Source: Flagellimonas algicola
Lineage (GTDB): Bacteria; Bacteroidota; Bacteroidia; Flavobacteriales; Flavobacteriaceae
NCBI RefSeq assembly: GCF_005937185.1
Contig: NZ_VCNI01000007.1
Location: 1-48,891, forward strand
Direction of reading: 5' to 3'
DNA length: 48,891 nucleotides
The translations under genes were made by a program, and so were the position numbers. The notes under the pieces were generated by a model. The model was not told where the DNA came from. It was given only the letters and a program-made list of their open reading frames with translations, and searched no databases. Positions 40,805-48,891 of this stretch are shown piece after piece (within the stretch, counting starts at the first letter, position 1; each line of letters starts with the position of its first letter).

Positions 40805-43800
40805 ATGATGAGGAAGTTGGAAAAACAAGGGTTATACCTGCCAGAATTTGAGCATGACAACTGTGGTGCAGGTTTCATTTGTAGTCTAAAAGGAAAGAAA
40901 TCAAACGACATAATACACAAGGCACTCGAGATTCTAGATAAATTGGAACACAGAGGTGCCGTAAGCGCAGATGGCAAAACCGGAGATGGTGCGGGTATCC
41001 TAATAGATATCCCACACGACTTTTTTACTGAGGTATGCTCCTTTGAGCTTCCCAAAGCAGGGGAGTATGCGGTTAGCAATGTCTTTCTACCGCAAAAGGA
41101 AAATCAGCGCGATTTTTGCATTGCAACACTAGAAGAAAATATCAAAAAACAGGGACTGCAACTCCTAGGCTGGCGGGATGTCCCAGTGAACCGATCCGTG
41201 CCTGGAAGAATTGCAGCTGAGACAGAACCTTTTGTAAAACAGGTGTTTATAGGGAAAGTAGATGATTTGGATGATTTCCAGTTCAATCTGAAACTTTTTA
41301 TTGCACGTAAGGTTACCGAGCATACAATCATCAAAAGTAAATTATCCCAAAGTCAATTCTTCTATTTACCAAGCCTTTCCACAAAGATTATCATTTTCAA
41401 GGGATTGCTGGTTCCTCAAGATATCAGTAGATACTATCAGGATTTATTGGATTCCAGGGTTGTAACCCGCTTGGCATTGGTACACCAAAGATTTTCCACC
41501 AATACGTTTCCAACTTGGGATTTGGCACAACCTTTCCGGTATATGTGCCATAATGGGGAAATCAATACACTAAGAGGTAATGTTTCCAGAATGCTTTCGC
41601 GTCAGGAGCTATTGGAAAGCGATTGGTTTGGGGATGAAATAAAAAATATCCTCCCGGTGGTGTTACCCGGAAAATCAGATTCCGCAAGTATGGATATGGT
41701 GGTTGAAATGCTATTGATGACCGGCCGCTCTTTGCCCGAAGTCATGATGATGCTGGTACCCGAAGCCTGGGAGAAGAATACCGAAATGTCCGAGTCCAAA
41801 AGAGCCTTCTATGAATACAACTCCTGTTTGATGGAACCTTGGGACGGACCCGCCTCCATACCCTTTACCGATGGAAATTATATTGGAGCGGTTTTAGACC
41901 GTAATGGATTGCGCCCCTCAAGATATTCGGTGACCAAAAAAGGATATGTAATCATGTCTTCTGAGACCGGAGTGGTGGATTTGCAGCCTGAGGATATTGA
42001 ATTCCATGGAAGGCTGGAACCCGGCAAAATGTTCTTGGTGAACATGGAGGAAGGACGTATCATCAATGATGAGGAAATAAAGGAAGCCATTGCCAAGAGA
42101 CACCCCTACAAAAAATGGCTAAAAAACAACCTGGTGCACCTAAAGGATATTCCATATAATGACTGTCCAGTTTTTTATGGCGAGTTTCCACTGGAGACCC
42201 GGCGAGCAGCTTTCGGCTATACCTTGGAGGACATCAACACCATTATTCTTCCCATGGCCAAAAATGGGAAGGAACCAATTGGCTCCATGGGTTCTGATAC
42301 CCCTATCGCGGTGTTATCTGAGCGTCCACAGCTGATTTATAACTACTTCAAGCAGTTGTTTGCACAGGTGACCAATCCACCTTTGGACGGTATTAGGGAA
42401 GAATTGATCACCGATATCAGTCTTACCCTGGGTAGTGACCAAAATCTATTTGAAATCAATGAACTCCACTGCCGCAAACTAAAAATCCAAAATCCGGTGA
42501 TTTCCAAAGAGGATTTGGACAAAATAAAAAATTATGACGCCAGTCCCGATTATAAGGTAGTTTCCATTTCCATTTTATATGAAATTGCCAAGGGACACAA
42601 TGGAATTGAAGAAGCTCTCGATTCCATCCTACAACAAGCTTCGGATGCTATAGACGAAGGCGCCAACATTATTATTCTATCAGACAGGATGGTTAGCTCG
42701 GAAATGGCCGCCATTCCCGCACTGCTGGCCTGTTCTTACGTGAACAGTGGTTTAAGCCGAATGGGCAAACGTTCTAAATTGAGTATCATAGTGGAATCTG
42801 CTGAACCTAGGGAGGTTCATCATTTTGCCCTTTTATTCGGATTTGGAGCCAGTGCGATTAATCCCTACCTGGTAAATGAAATCATTGGGGAACAAATAGA
42901 AGAAAACGACATCACCGAGTACACCTTTGAAGAAGCCATCAAGAACTACAACAAGGCTATTGGAAAGGGTATCCTAAAAGTGATGAACAAAATTGGAATC
43001 TCCACCTTGAACTCCTATCGAGGCTCGCAGTTGTTCGAGTGTATAGGAATCAACACTAAGGTTGTGGGCAAATATTTTCCAAATACGCCAACACGAATTC
43101 AGGGCATTGGATTGTATGAGATTGAAAAGGAGGTTGCCAAGCGCCATAAAAAGGCATTTAAAAATCAGGAATTAGCGGCCAATCTTGACATTGAGATTGG
43201 TGGAGAGTACCGTTGGAGAAGGGATGGTGAAAAACATATGTTCAATCCATTGACCATCGCCAAACTTCAAAAATCGGTACGCAATAACGAGCCGGAGACT
43301 TATAAAGAGTACTCGGAATTGGTAAATGAGCAGTCCAAAAACCTAATGACCATCAGGGGATTATTCGAGTTTTCGAATTATGACCCGATTCCAATTGAGG
43401 AGGTGGAACCTTGGACTGAAATCGTCAAACGATTCAAAACAGGGGCCATGTCCTATGGAAGTATCAGCAAGGAAGCCCATGAAAATCTAGCGATTGCCAT
43501 GAACCGAATCGGAGGAAAAAGCAATTCGGGAGAAGGCGGTGAGGATTCGGCTCGTTTCTATAAAAATCAAACTGGAGATTGGAAAAACAGTGCCATTAAG
43601 CAAGTAGCTTCGGGTAGGTTTGGAGTCACCTCCAACTACTTGACGAATGCACAGGAAATCCAAATTAAAATGGCACAAGGAGCCAAACCTGGTGAAGGCG
43701 GGCAATTGCCAGGACCTAAAGTGAATCCTGCCATCGCCAAAACCAGGAATTCCACGCCTTATGTGGGGCTTATTTCACCGCCTCCGCATCACGATATCTA

Positions 43801-45316
43801 TTCCATTGAGGATTTATCCCAGCTTATTTACGACCTTAAATCAGCCAACAAAGACGCACGAATCAATGTGAAATTGGTTTCTGAAGTTGGGGTAGGAACT
43901 GTAGCTGCAGGGGTTTCCAAGGCCAAAGCAGACGTTATACTTATCTCGGGCTTTGATGGCGGAACGGGTGCTTCACCTCTGACTTCTCTAAAGCATGCCG
44001 GACTACCTTGGGAGTTGGGTATCGCTGAAGCACAACAAACCTTGGTATTGAACGATCTTCGAAATCGAATTGTGCTGGAATGTGATGGCCAGTTAAAAAC
44101 GGGAAGGGATGTTGCGGTAGCTTGTCTTTTGGGAGCTGAAGAATTTGGTTTTGCCACTGCTCCATTGGTAGCATCTGGATGTATCATGATGCGTGTGTGC
44201 CATCTCAACACATGTCCTGTGGGAATTGCAACCCAAAACCCGGAGTTGCGCAAAAAATTCAAAGGGAAGCCAGAGCACGTGGTCAACTATATGTATTTCG
44301 TAGCACAGGAACTACGAGAAATTATGGCGAAGCTAGGGTTTAGAACCGTTGATGAAATGGTAGGTCAAGTACAAAAACTGGATAGAAAAAAGGCCATTGA
44401 GCATTACAAGGCTGCCGGGATTGATCTTACACCCATCCTTTATCAGGTGGATGTACCCAAAGGAACAAAATTCCATAACACCCAAAAGCAGGTTCACGGT
44501 ATTGAAGATTCCATTGAATTTGACATCATTGCCCAAGCTCACCCTGCTTTGTTCAGAAAGGAGAAAACCGTTTTGGATTTCCCAATTTATAACACCGATC
44601 GGGCAGTAGGAGCTATTATCAGTAATGAAATTTCCAAAATTTATGGGGCGGAGGGACTTCCTGAGAACACCCTTAAAATCAATTTTACCGGTTCAGCAGG
44701 ACAAAGTTTTGGAGCTTTTGCCACAAAGGGATTGACCATGGTGGTCAACGGAAACACCAATGATTATCTCGGAAAGGGACTTTCAGGTGCTAAATTGATC
44801 ATTAAAGTCCCAGACAAGTCAACTTTGAAGCCTGAGGAGAATATCATAACTGGAAATGTAACCTTGTATGGAGCCACTTCAGGAGAAGCCTTTATCAATG
44901 GAAAAGCTGGGGAGCGTTTCTGTGTTCGAAATTCCGGAGCCAAGGCAGTTGTTGAAGGCATTGGTGATCATGGATGTGAATATATGACTGGTGGAGTTGC
45001 TGTTATCTTGGGTTCCGTTGGAAGAAACTTTGGCGCGGGAATGAGTGGAGGAATTGCTTATGTGCTGGATAAGGATGGTACGTTTGAAAAGCGATGCAAC
45101 GGCGAAACACTCAACCTGTTGGATGTGGAAGAAGACAATGATATCAAGCAATTGAGAGAGCTCATTGAAAATCATTACAATGCCACTTTAAGTCCTTTGG
45201 CGCAAGAAATCTTGGAAGATTGGGAAAAGTATCTCCCAAAATTCATCAAGGTGTTCCCAGAGGAATATCGACAAGCATTGATCAGATTGGAAAAAGAAAA
45301 ATTACAAACCTTATAA
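40805..45316 (+). CDS. gltB: Glutamate synthase large subunit
   Basis: A 1503-residue protein of full family length. It starts MMRKLEKQGLYLPEFEHDNC; Cys20 is the N-terminal nucleophile of the class II glutaminase domain after removal of a 19-residue propeptide. The central and FMN-binding synthase domains follow (AMSYGSISKEAHENLAIAMN, GEGGQLPGPKVNPAIAKTRN, SGFDGGTGASPLTSLKHAGL), then the 3Fe-4S cysteines at 1126, 1132 and 1137 (GCIMMRVCHLNTCPVG) and the glycine-rich GXGXG C-terminal domain (GATSGEAFINGKAGERFCVR, VILGSVGRNFGAGMSGG). It converts glutamine plus 2-oxoglutarate into two glutamates with GltD. An 8-base gap to gltD indicates co-transcription. Confidence 0.97.
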   Translation: MMRKLEKQGLYLPEFEHDNCGAGFICSLKGKKSNDIIHKALEILDKLEHRGAVSADGKTGDGAGILIDIPHDFFTEVCSFELPKAGEYAVSNVFLPQKENQRDFCIATLEENIKKQGLQLLGWRDVPVNRSVPGRIAAETEPFVKQVFIGKVDDLDDFQFNLKLFIARKVTEHTIIKSKLSQSQFFYLPSLSTKIIIFKGLLVPQDISRYYQDLLDSRVVTRLALVHQRFSTNTFPTWDLAQPFRYMCHNGEINTLRGNVSRMLSRQELLESDWFGDEIKNILPVVLPGKSDSASMDMVVEMLLMTGRSLPEVMMMLVPEAWEKNTEMSESKRAFYEYNSCLMEPWDGPASIPFTDGNYIGAVLDRNGLRPSRYSVTKKGYVIMSSETGVVDLQPEDIEFHGRLEPGKMFLVNMEEGRIINDEEIKEAIAKRHPYKKWLKNNLVHLKDIPYNDCPVFYGEFPLETRRAAFGYTLEDINTIILPMAKNGKEPIGSMGSDTPIAVLSERPQLIYNYFKQLFAQVTNPPLDGIREELITDISLTLGSDQNLFEINELHCRKLKIQNPVISKEDLDKIKNYDASPDYKVVSISILYEIAKGHNGIEEALDSILQQASDAIDEGANIIILSDRMVSSEMAAIPALLACSYVNSGLSRMGKRSKLSIIVESAEPREVHHFALLFGFGASAINPYLVNEIIGEQIEENDITEYTFEEAIKNYNKAIGKGILKVMNKIGISTLNSYRGSQLFECIGINTKVVGKYFPNTPTRIQGIGLYEIEKEVAKRHKKAFKNQELAANLDIEIGGEYRWRRDGEKHMFNPLTIAKLQKSVRNNEPETYKEYSELVNEQSKNLMTIRGLFEFSNYDPIPIEEVEPWTEIVKRFKTGAMSYGSISKEAHENLAIAMNRIGGKSNSGEGGEDSARFYKNQTGDWKNSAIKQVASGRFGVTSNYLTNAQEIQIKMAQGAKPGEGGQLPGPKVNPAIAKTRNSTPYVGLISPPPHHDIYSIEDLSQLIYDLKSANKDARINVKLVSEVGVGTVAAGVSKAKADVILISGFDGGTGASPLTSLKHAGLPWELGIAEAQQTLVLNDLRNRIVLECDGQLKTGRDVAVACLLGAEEFGFATAPLVASGCIMMRVCHLNTCPVGIATQNPELRKKFKGKPEHVVNYMYFVAQELREIMAKLGFRTVDEMVGQVQKLDRKKAIEHYKAAGIDLTPILYQVDVPKGTKFHNTQKQVHGIEDSIEFDIIAQAHPALFRKEKTVLDFPIYNTDRAVGAIISNEISKIYGAEGLPENTLKINFTGSAGQSFGAFATKGLTMVVNGNTNDYLGKGLSGAKLIIKVPDKSTLKPEENIITGNVTLYGATSGEAFINGKAGERFCVRNSGAKAVVEGIGDHGCEYMTGGVAVILGSVGRNFGAGMSGGIAYVLDKDGTFEKRCNGETLNLLDVEEDNDIKQLRELIENHYNATLSPLAQEILEDWEKYLPKFIKVFPEEYRQALIRLEKEKLQTL

Positions 45317-45324
45317 TTTGAGGC

Positions 45325-46791
45325 ATGGGAAAGACGACTGGATTTATGGAATTTGATAGGAAAGATGAAGACTATGCTCCTGTCAAAGAGCGAATCAAAA
45401 ACTATAAGGAGTTTACCATTCCATTAAAGGAAAAGGAACTTAAAGATCAAGGTGCACGCTGTATGGATTGTGGTATCCCATTTTGTCACAGCGGGTGTCC
45501 ACTTGGAAATCTTATTCCGGATTTTAACGATGCCGTTTACCAGGGAAAATGGGAAAAGGCCACAAAAATTCTTCATTCAACGAACAATTTTCCAGAGTTC
45601 ACGGGCAGACTATGCCCTGCTCCTTGTGAGGAAGCCTGTGTTTTAGGCATCAACGAGGATCCGGTTTCCATAGAAAATATTGAAAAGAATATAGTGGAGA
45701 CAGCCTTTAAAAATGGCTGGATTGTACCAGAACCCCCAATAACCAGGACTGATAAAAAAGTGGCCGTTGTAGGATCTGGGCCAGCTGGTTTGGCCGCTGC
45801 ACAACAATTAAATCGAGCAGGGCATACGGTCACGGTTTTTGAAAGGGATGAAAAAGTAGGTGGATTGCTTCGATATGGAATTCCTGATTTTAAGATGGAG
45901 AAACATATTATTGACCGAAGATTGGAAGTGATGGAAGCGGAAGGAATAGTTTTCAAAACCGGAACCAATATCGGGGTGGACGTTTCCGCCTCTCAGCTCC
46001 GTGAGGATTATGACGCCATTGTACTCTGTGGCGGGGCAACTGTAAGAAGAGGGTTACCCATACCAGGAGCCAATTTGAAAGGTGTTGTTCAGGCTATGGA
46101 TTTTCTCCCACAAAACAACAGAAAAGTGGATGGTATTCCTTACCAAGGAGAGGAATTGACTGCTGAGGGAAAAAAGGTCATCGTCATTGGCGGTGGAGAT
46201 ACCGGTTCTGATTGTATTGGAACTTCCATAAGACATGGTGCAGAATCCGTTACCAATTTTGAGATTATGGCAAAATCCACACCAGACCGTCCAGAGGGCC
46301 AACCTTGGCCTTTTTGGCCCATGCGACTTCGTACCAGTACTTCGCACAAAGAAGGGGCGGATCGTGTTTTCAGCATTTCAACAAAGAAGTTTATCGGAGA
46401 TAAAAATGGTAACCTTAAAGGCTTGGTCACTGCTGAAGTGGTATGGGAAAAAGTGCCTGGGCAACGACCCGTTTTAAAGGAAGTTGAGGGTACGGAAAAG
46501 GAGTGGGAATGCGATTTGGCCCTACTAGCTCTAGGATTCACCGGTTCCGAGACTACCATAACCGATGAGCTTGGGCTGGAACTAGACCCGAGAACCAATA
46601 TCAATGCTTCGGCCAAAGATTATAAAACCAATGTACCGGGTGTATTTGTTGCAGGAGACCAAAGAAGAGGGCAATCCCTTATTGTTTGGGCCATTTCCGA
46701 AGGAAGACAGGCAGCACATCACGTGGACAGTTTTCTTATGGGAGACTCCAATCTCCCATTAAAGGGAGATGGAGATCTACCAAGGGTCTAA
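45325..46791 (+). CDS. gltD: Glutamate synthase small subunit
   Basis: A 488-residue subunit of full length. Cys46, 49, 54 and 58 (CMDCGIPFCHSGC) and Cys97, 101 and 105 (CPAPCEEAC) of the N-terminal region hold 4Fe-4S clusters; VAVVGSGPAGLAAAQQL is the FAD-binding motif, VIVIGGGDTGSDCIGTSIRH the NAD(P)H-binding motif, and NVPGVFVAGDQRRGQSLIVW closes the FAD site. It passes electrons from NADPH (probable; NADH not excluded) to GltB. A strong terminator follows 25 bases after its stop. Confidence 0.97.
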   Translation: MGKTTGFMEFDRKDEDYAPVKERIKNYKEFTIPLKEKELKDQGARCMDCGIPFCHSGCPLGNLIPDFNDAVYQGKWEKATKILHSTNNFPEFTGRLCPAPCEEACVLGINEDPVSIENIEKNIVETAFKNGWIVPEPPITRTDKKVAVVGSGPAGLAAAQQLNRAGHTVTVFERDEKVGGLLRYGIPDFKMEKHIIDRRLEVMEAEGIVFKTGTNIGVDVSASQLREDYDAIVLCGGATVRRGLPIPGANLKGVVQAMDFLPQNNRKVDGIPYQGEELTAEGKKVIVIGGGDTGSDCIGTSIRHGAESVTNFEIMAKSTPDRPEGQPWPFWPMRLRTSTSHKEGADRVFSISTKKFIGDKNGNLKGLVTAEVVWEKVPGQRPVLKEVEGTEKEWECDLALLALGFTGSETTITDELGLELDPRTNINASAKDYKTNVPGVFVAGDQRRGQSLIVWAISEGRQAAHHVDSFLMGDSNLPLKGDGDLPRV

Positions 46792-46816
46792 ATTTCACAA
46801 TAACCAACCAGACCCT

Positions 46817-46851
46817 AAAGCTCTCTGTTCTTTGAACAGGGGGCTTTTTTT
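46817..46851 (+). terminator. Rho-independent terminator of gltBD
   Basis: AAAGCTCTCTGTTC and GAACAGGGGGCTTT form a 14-position stem with two G-T pairs around a TTT loop, followed by a run of T (TTTTTTT in all). The T-run reaches the stop codon (TTA on the plus strand, 46850-46852) of the convergent T9SS protein gene, so the two 3' ends almost touch. Confidence 0.85.
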
Positions 46852-48583
46852 ATCGAATCACCAAACGGTGAGTTTCCGTTTTGTCCGGAGCAGTCACTTT
46901 TAAAAAGTATAGTCCCGATTTGTATTTTTCCACACTAAATGGAGTTCCAATTTTATAGGTGCCACTATGCAGTATCCTACCATCCAAATGAATCAATTGC
47001 AAGACAACTTTTTCGTAGTCTGCATTTTGCAATCGGAATGAGGTTTTAGAAGGGTTTGGATAAAATACGGTCCTAAACTGCTCTTCATTGCTTACATCAT
47101 AAAGTTCAGGATCCATGGGTATGCTAGCTATCAAGCTGGTACTTGTTGATTGGTATTCGTAGGCACCAACATCGAAGTTGTTTCCCATGGGTCTGCTTGC
47201 GTTTTCCATATCAAAGGTAATTCCCCAAGTGGCCAGATTAGATCCGGCATCCACCACATCAGAACTAGAAGACGCTGGACTAAAATCGTTGGCGGAGACA
47301 TCGGTCAACCCTAGGGTATCAATCTGCCGAGTCATGATGTTGGAATAGATATTGGTGAGGAGACTATCCCTGGTATCTCGCTCATTAAAGTCAAAATAGC
47401 TTTCTTGGTTTTGCTTCCAGGTATTGCCCCCCTCAAAGTCATAACCAGGATCCACCACAAGATTGTTGACAAAATATGAGGGCACTTCGCTCTGATTACG
47501 GTACAAATCTGCCGGATCTATAGGGTGCAGTACTGTGGTATTGTAATGTACCCCCGCTCGTTCTGGTTCCACAATGGTGTTATTTACTACATAATAGCCC
47601 TCGGTAACATCTTCAAATTCATGTCGGTTATGTAGAAAAACACCATGCATTTTGGGCTTAACAAATAGGTTGTTGTATACCTTGGTTCCGCTTTCCCCAT
47701 TAATGATTTGCATCCCCCAGCCCTTTTCCAAAGGGCCGTTTTCCACAAAGTTATTGTACACTTCATAAGTGCCTCCGCCTAGACTTATTGCAAAAGCTTG
47801 TCCCCAATTTCCTCTATTTCCGTAATCGTAAATGGTATTGTCCCTAACCTTTCCATTGATATGGGCCAGATTCAATTGAATGGCATCCCAACCAGTATCC
47901 TCAACAACATTATGATGGATATCCACATTTTCCAACCAGTGGCCATAGACTTCAGTTCCACCGCAATTTCTACCAGAGTCCAGTTTATAGCCCAGTGTAA
48001 AACCAATATATATGCCCTCACCGTGTGTATTGTGAATGTAATTGTGGTGAATGTTCAAGTTTTTCATTACAAAACCATTGGTTCGCCAAGTATCAGAGTT
48101 GTTGCAATCAGGATCCGTTTTGGCCATGAAGCCTGCAAATCCGGCCGTAGCCACTTCAATATGGTCAACTTCAACATCTGTAGTTAATGCACTGAGCACC
48201 ACACCCATGGCCCATGATCCGGTACCGGTAATTTTGATACCATAGTTATAGTTTGAATCTCCCGAACCTGTGAGATGAATATATTTACTGTTTTTAAACT
48301 CCAAAGCTGAGTACGCAGTTTCATTTAGAACCACTTGGCCCCCACAATTTTTAAAGACCACAGGGTTGGTCGAGGTACCTTCAAAATCATAAAATCGGAT
48401 ACCAGCATAGTTCCCGGATGGAATGCAGATGGTATCACCGGGAGCATAATTAATGTTGGAAGCCCAAATAAGGTTTAGGGTGGTTGAGGACAGGCCTGTT
48501 AGAGTTACATCGCAATTACAAGACTGTGAGCGGGCCACAAAACCGCAAATCAATAAGGTGGCAAAAAGTAATGGTTTTTTCAT
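46850..48583 (-). CDS. T9SS-secreted parallel beta-helix protein
   Basis: A 577-residue secreted protein. Signal peptide MKKPLLFATLLICGFVARSQ is followed by a right-handed parallel beta-helix (pectate-lyase-like): a series of short strands with NNL-, HHN- and NNT-type turns such as NIHHNYIHNTHGEGIYIG, NVDIHHNVVEDTGWDAIQLN, YEVYNNFVENGPLEKGWGMQ and YYVVNNTIVEPERAG. The final section, from FYPNPSKTSFRLQNADYEKV to YKSGLYFLKVTAPDKTETHR, is a T9SS type A sorting domain. It probably binds or cleaves an extracellular polysaccharide; no certain catalytic residues can be named. CAAATATA at 48687-48694 (TATATTTG on the minus strand) is a possible -7 box without a spaced TTG, 104 bases upstream. It lies between gltD and an rRNA operon. 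Confidence 0.85.
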   Translation of the reverse strand: MKKPLLFATLLICGFVARSQSCNCDVTLTGLSSTTLNLIWASNINYAPGDTICIPSGNYAGIRFYDFEGTSTNPVVFKNCGGQVVLNETAYSALEFKNSKYIHLTGSGDSNYNYGIKITGTGSWAMGVVLSALTTDVEVDHIEVATAGFAGFMAKTDPDCNNSDTWRTNGFVMKNLNIHHNYIHNTHGEGIYIGFTLGYKLDSGRNCGGTEVYGHWLENVDIHHNVVEDTGWDAIQLNLAHINGKVRDNTIYDYGNRGNWGQAFAISLGGGTYEVYNNFVENGPLEKGWGMQIINGESGTKVYNNLFVKPKMHGVFLHNRHEFEDVTEGYYVVNNTIVEPERAGVHYNTTVLHPIDPADLYRNQSEVPSYFVNNLVVDPGYDFEGGNTWKQNQESYFDFNERDTRDSLLTNIYSNIMTRQIDTLGLTDVSANDFSPASSSSDVVDAGSNLATWGITFDMENASRPMGNNFDVGAYEYQSTSTSLIASIPMDPELYDVSNEEQFRTVFYPNPSKTSFRLQNADYEKVVLQLIHLDGRILHSGTYKIGTPFSVEKYKSGLYFLKVTAPDKTETHRLVIR

Positions 48584-48767
48584 AGTATCTAGGTTTTACA
48601 TTCTAAAACTAAATACCATAGCAGTTCTTCATTTAATATTCACTCTCAACATAGGTTGGGGAAACATATTGGGATTTGGGATGAGCCAAATATATATTAA
48701 ACGTAGTCTTTTTCCTACTTTATTGATTTGTTTTTAAGTTGTGGTCTGAAATTTACGTGGAAAGCAC

Positions 48768-48802
48768 AAAAAAAGCCCTCCTAAGCTAAAGCTAAGGAGG
48801 GC
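48768..48802 (-). terminator. Terminator of the rRNA operon
   Basis: Read on the minus strand, GCCCTCCT pairs with AGGAGGGC over eight bases, with further pairing inside the loop (TAGCTTTAGCTTA), and T7 follows. It starts three bases after the 5S rRNA end and so closes the operon entering from the right. Confidence 0.85.
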
Positions 48803-48805
48803 CAA

Positions 48806-48891
48806 GGAAGGCGGCGACCTACTCTCCCACCTGGTGTGGCAGTACCATCGGCGCAAACGGGCTTAACTTCCCTGTTCGGAATGGAAAGGGG
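48806..48891 (-). rRNA. rrf: 5S rRNA, 3' part
   Basis: The right edge carries the 3' portion of a 5S rRNA gene on the minus strand. Read in that direction it includes the conserved GGGAAGTTAAGCCCG-type segment (seen here as GGCTTAACTTCCC on the plus strand), GGTGGGAGAGTAGGTCG and the closing GCCGCCTTCC. The gene's 5' end and the rest of the rRNA operon lie outside the window. Confidence 0.92.

Noticed and set aside
1..48891. CRISPR array
   Set aside because: No regularly spaced direct repeats with unique spacers and no Cas genes were seen.

Overview
The window looks like a chromosomal segment of a marine-type Flavobacteriaceae (Bacteroidota). The evidence is: two proteins with type IX secretion (T9SS) C-terminal sorting domains, a SusC/SusD pair, many small lipoproteins with LxxC-type lipoboxes, DUF4270 and DUF4907 family proteins, a BfmA-type mobilisation protein, an IntDOT-like tyrosine recombinase, and promoters of the Bacteroidota TTG-N(17-23)-TAnnTTTG type. 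Base composition is AT-rich. Species cannot be named from the sequence alone.

Layout. 1-5165 is an accessory patchwork: the tail of an AraC regulator, a decayed IS481-like transposase, a ParD/ParE toxin-antitoxin pair, a small beta-barrel protein, a frameshifted small gene and several orphan lipoproteins, with a recurring AGTTCAAATAAA motif at gene ends. 5166-10240 (minus strand) holds a large T9SS-secreted PGAP1/lipase-like hydrolase preceded by three tandem paralogous lipoproteins (DUF6252-like) and a 3' remnant of a fourth. 10525-18950 (minus) is a complete trans-envelope-regulated uptake locus: ECF sigma factor, FecR anti-sigma, STN-containing SusC, SusD, and a SPOR + phosphodiester glycosidase lipoprotein. 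19451-24853 is a second accessory zone: a lipoprotein, an SDR/AraC/membrane-protein group and small unknown genes, separated by hairpin repeats and a shared (C/T)GTTGTGyGTAATT-like junction motif suggesting cassette-like units. 24862-28311 is a remnant of a mobile element beside tRNA-Val: a decayed IS110 transposase, BfmA, an inverted-repeat-rich (oriT-like) gap, and an integrase.

From about 28330 onward the window reads as core genome: an outer-membrane protein and a DUF4270 lipoprotein; divergently, a kelch lipoprotein, DUF4907 protein and LytS/LytTR two-component pair; then folC, tonB, exbD, exbB and nhaD on the minus strand; acyl-CoA dehydrogenase; gltB-gltD (glutamate synthase); a T9SS-secreted parallel beta-helix protein; and the 3' end of a 5S rRNA gene at the right edge.

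How the parts fit. The TonB/ExbB/ExbD motor could energise SusC-type receptors such as the one in this window. The sigma/FecR/SusC set would induce the phosphodiester-glycan locus when its ligand is bound. GltBD supplies glutamate for nitrogen assimilation. The most hypothesis-rich parts are the secreted hydrolase with its diversified lipoprotein array, the phosphodiester glycosidase locus, and the cassette-like units at 20.2-24.9 kb.
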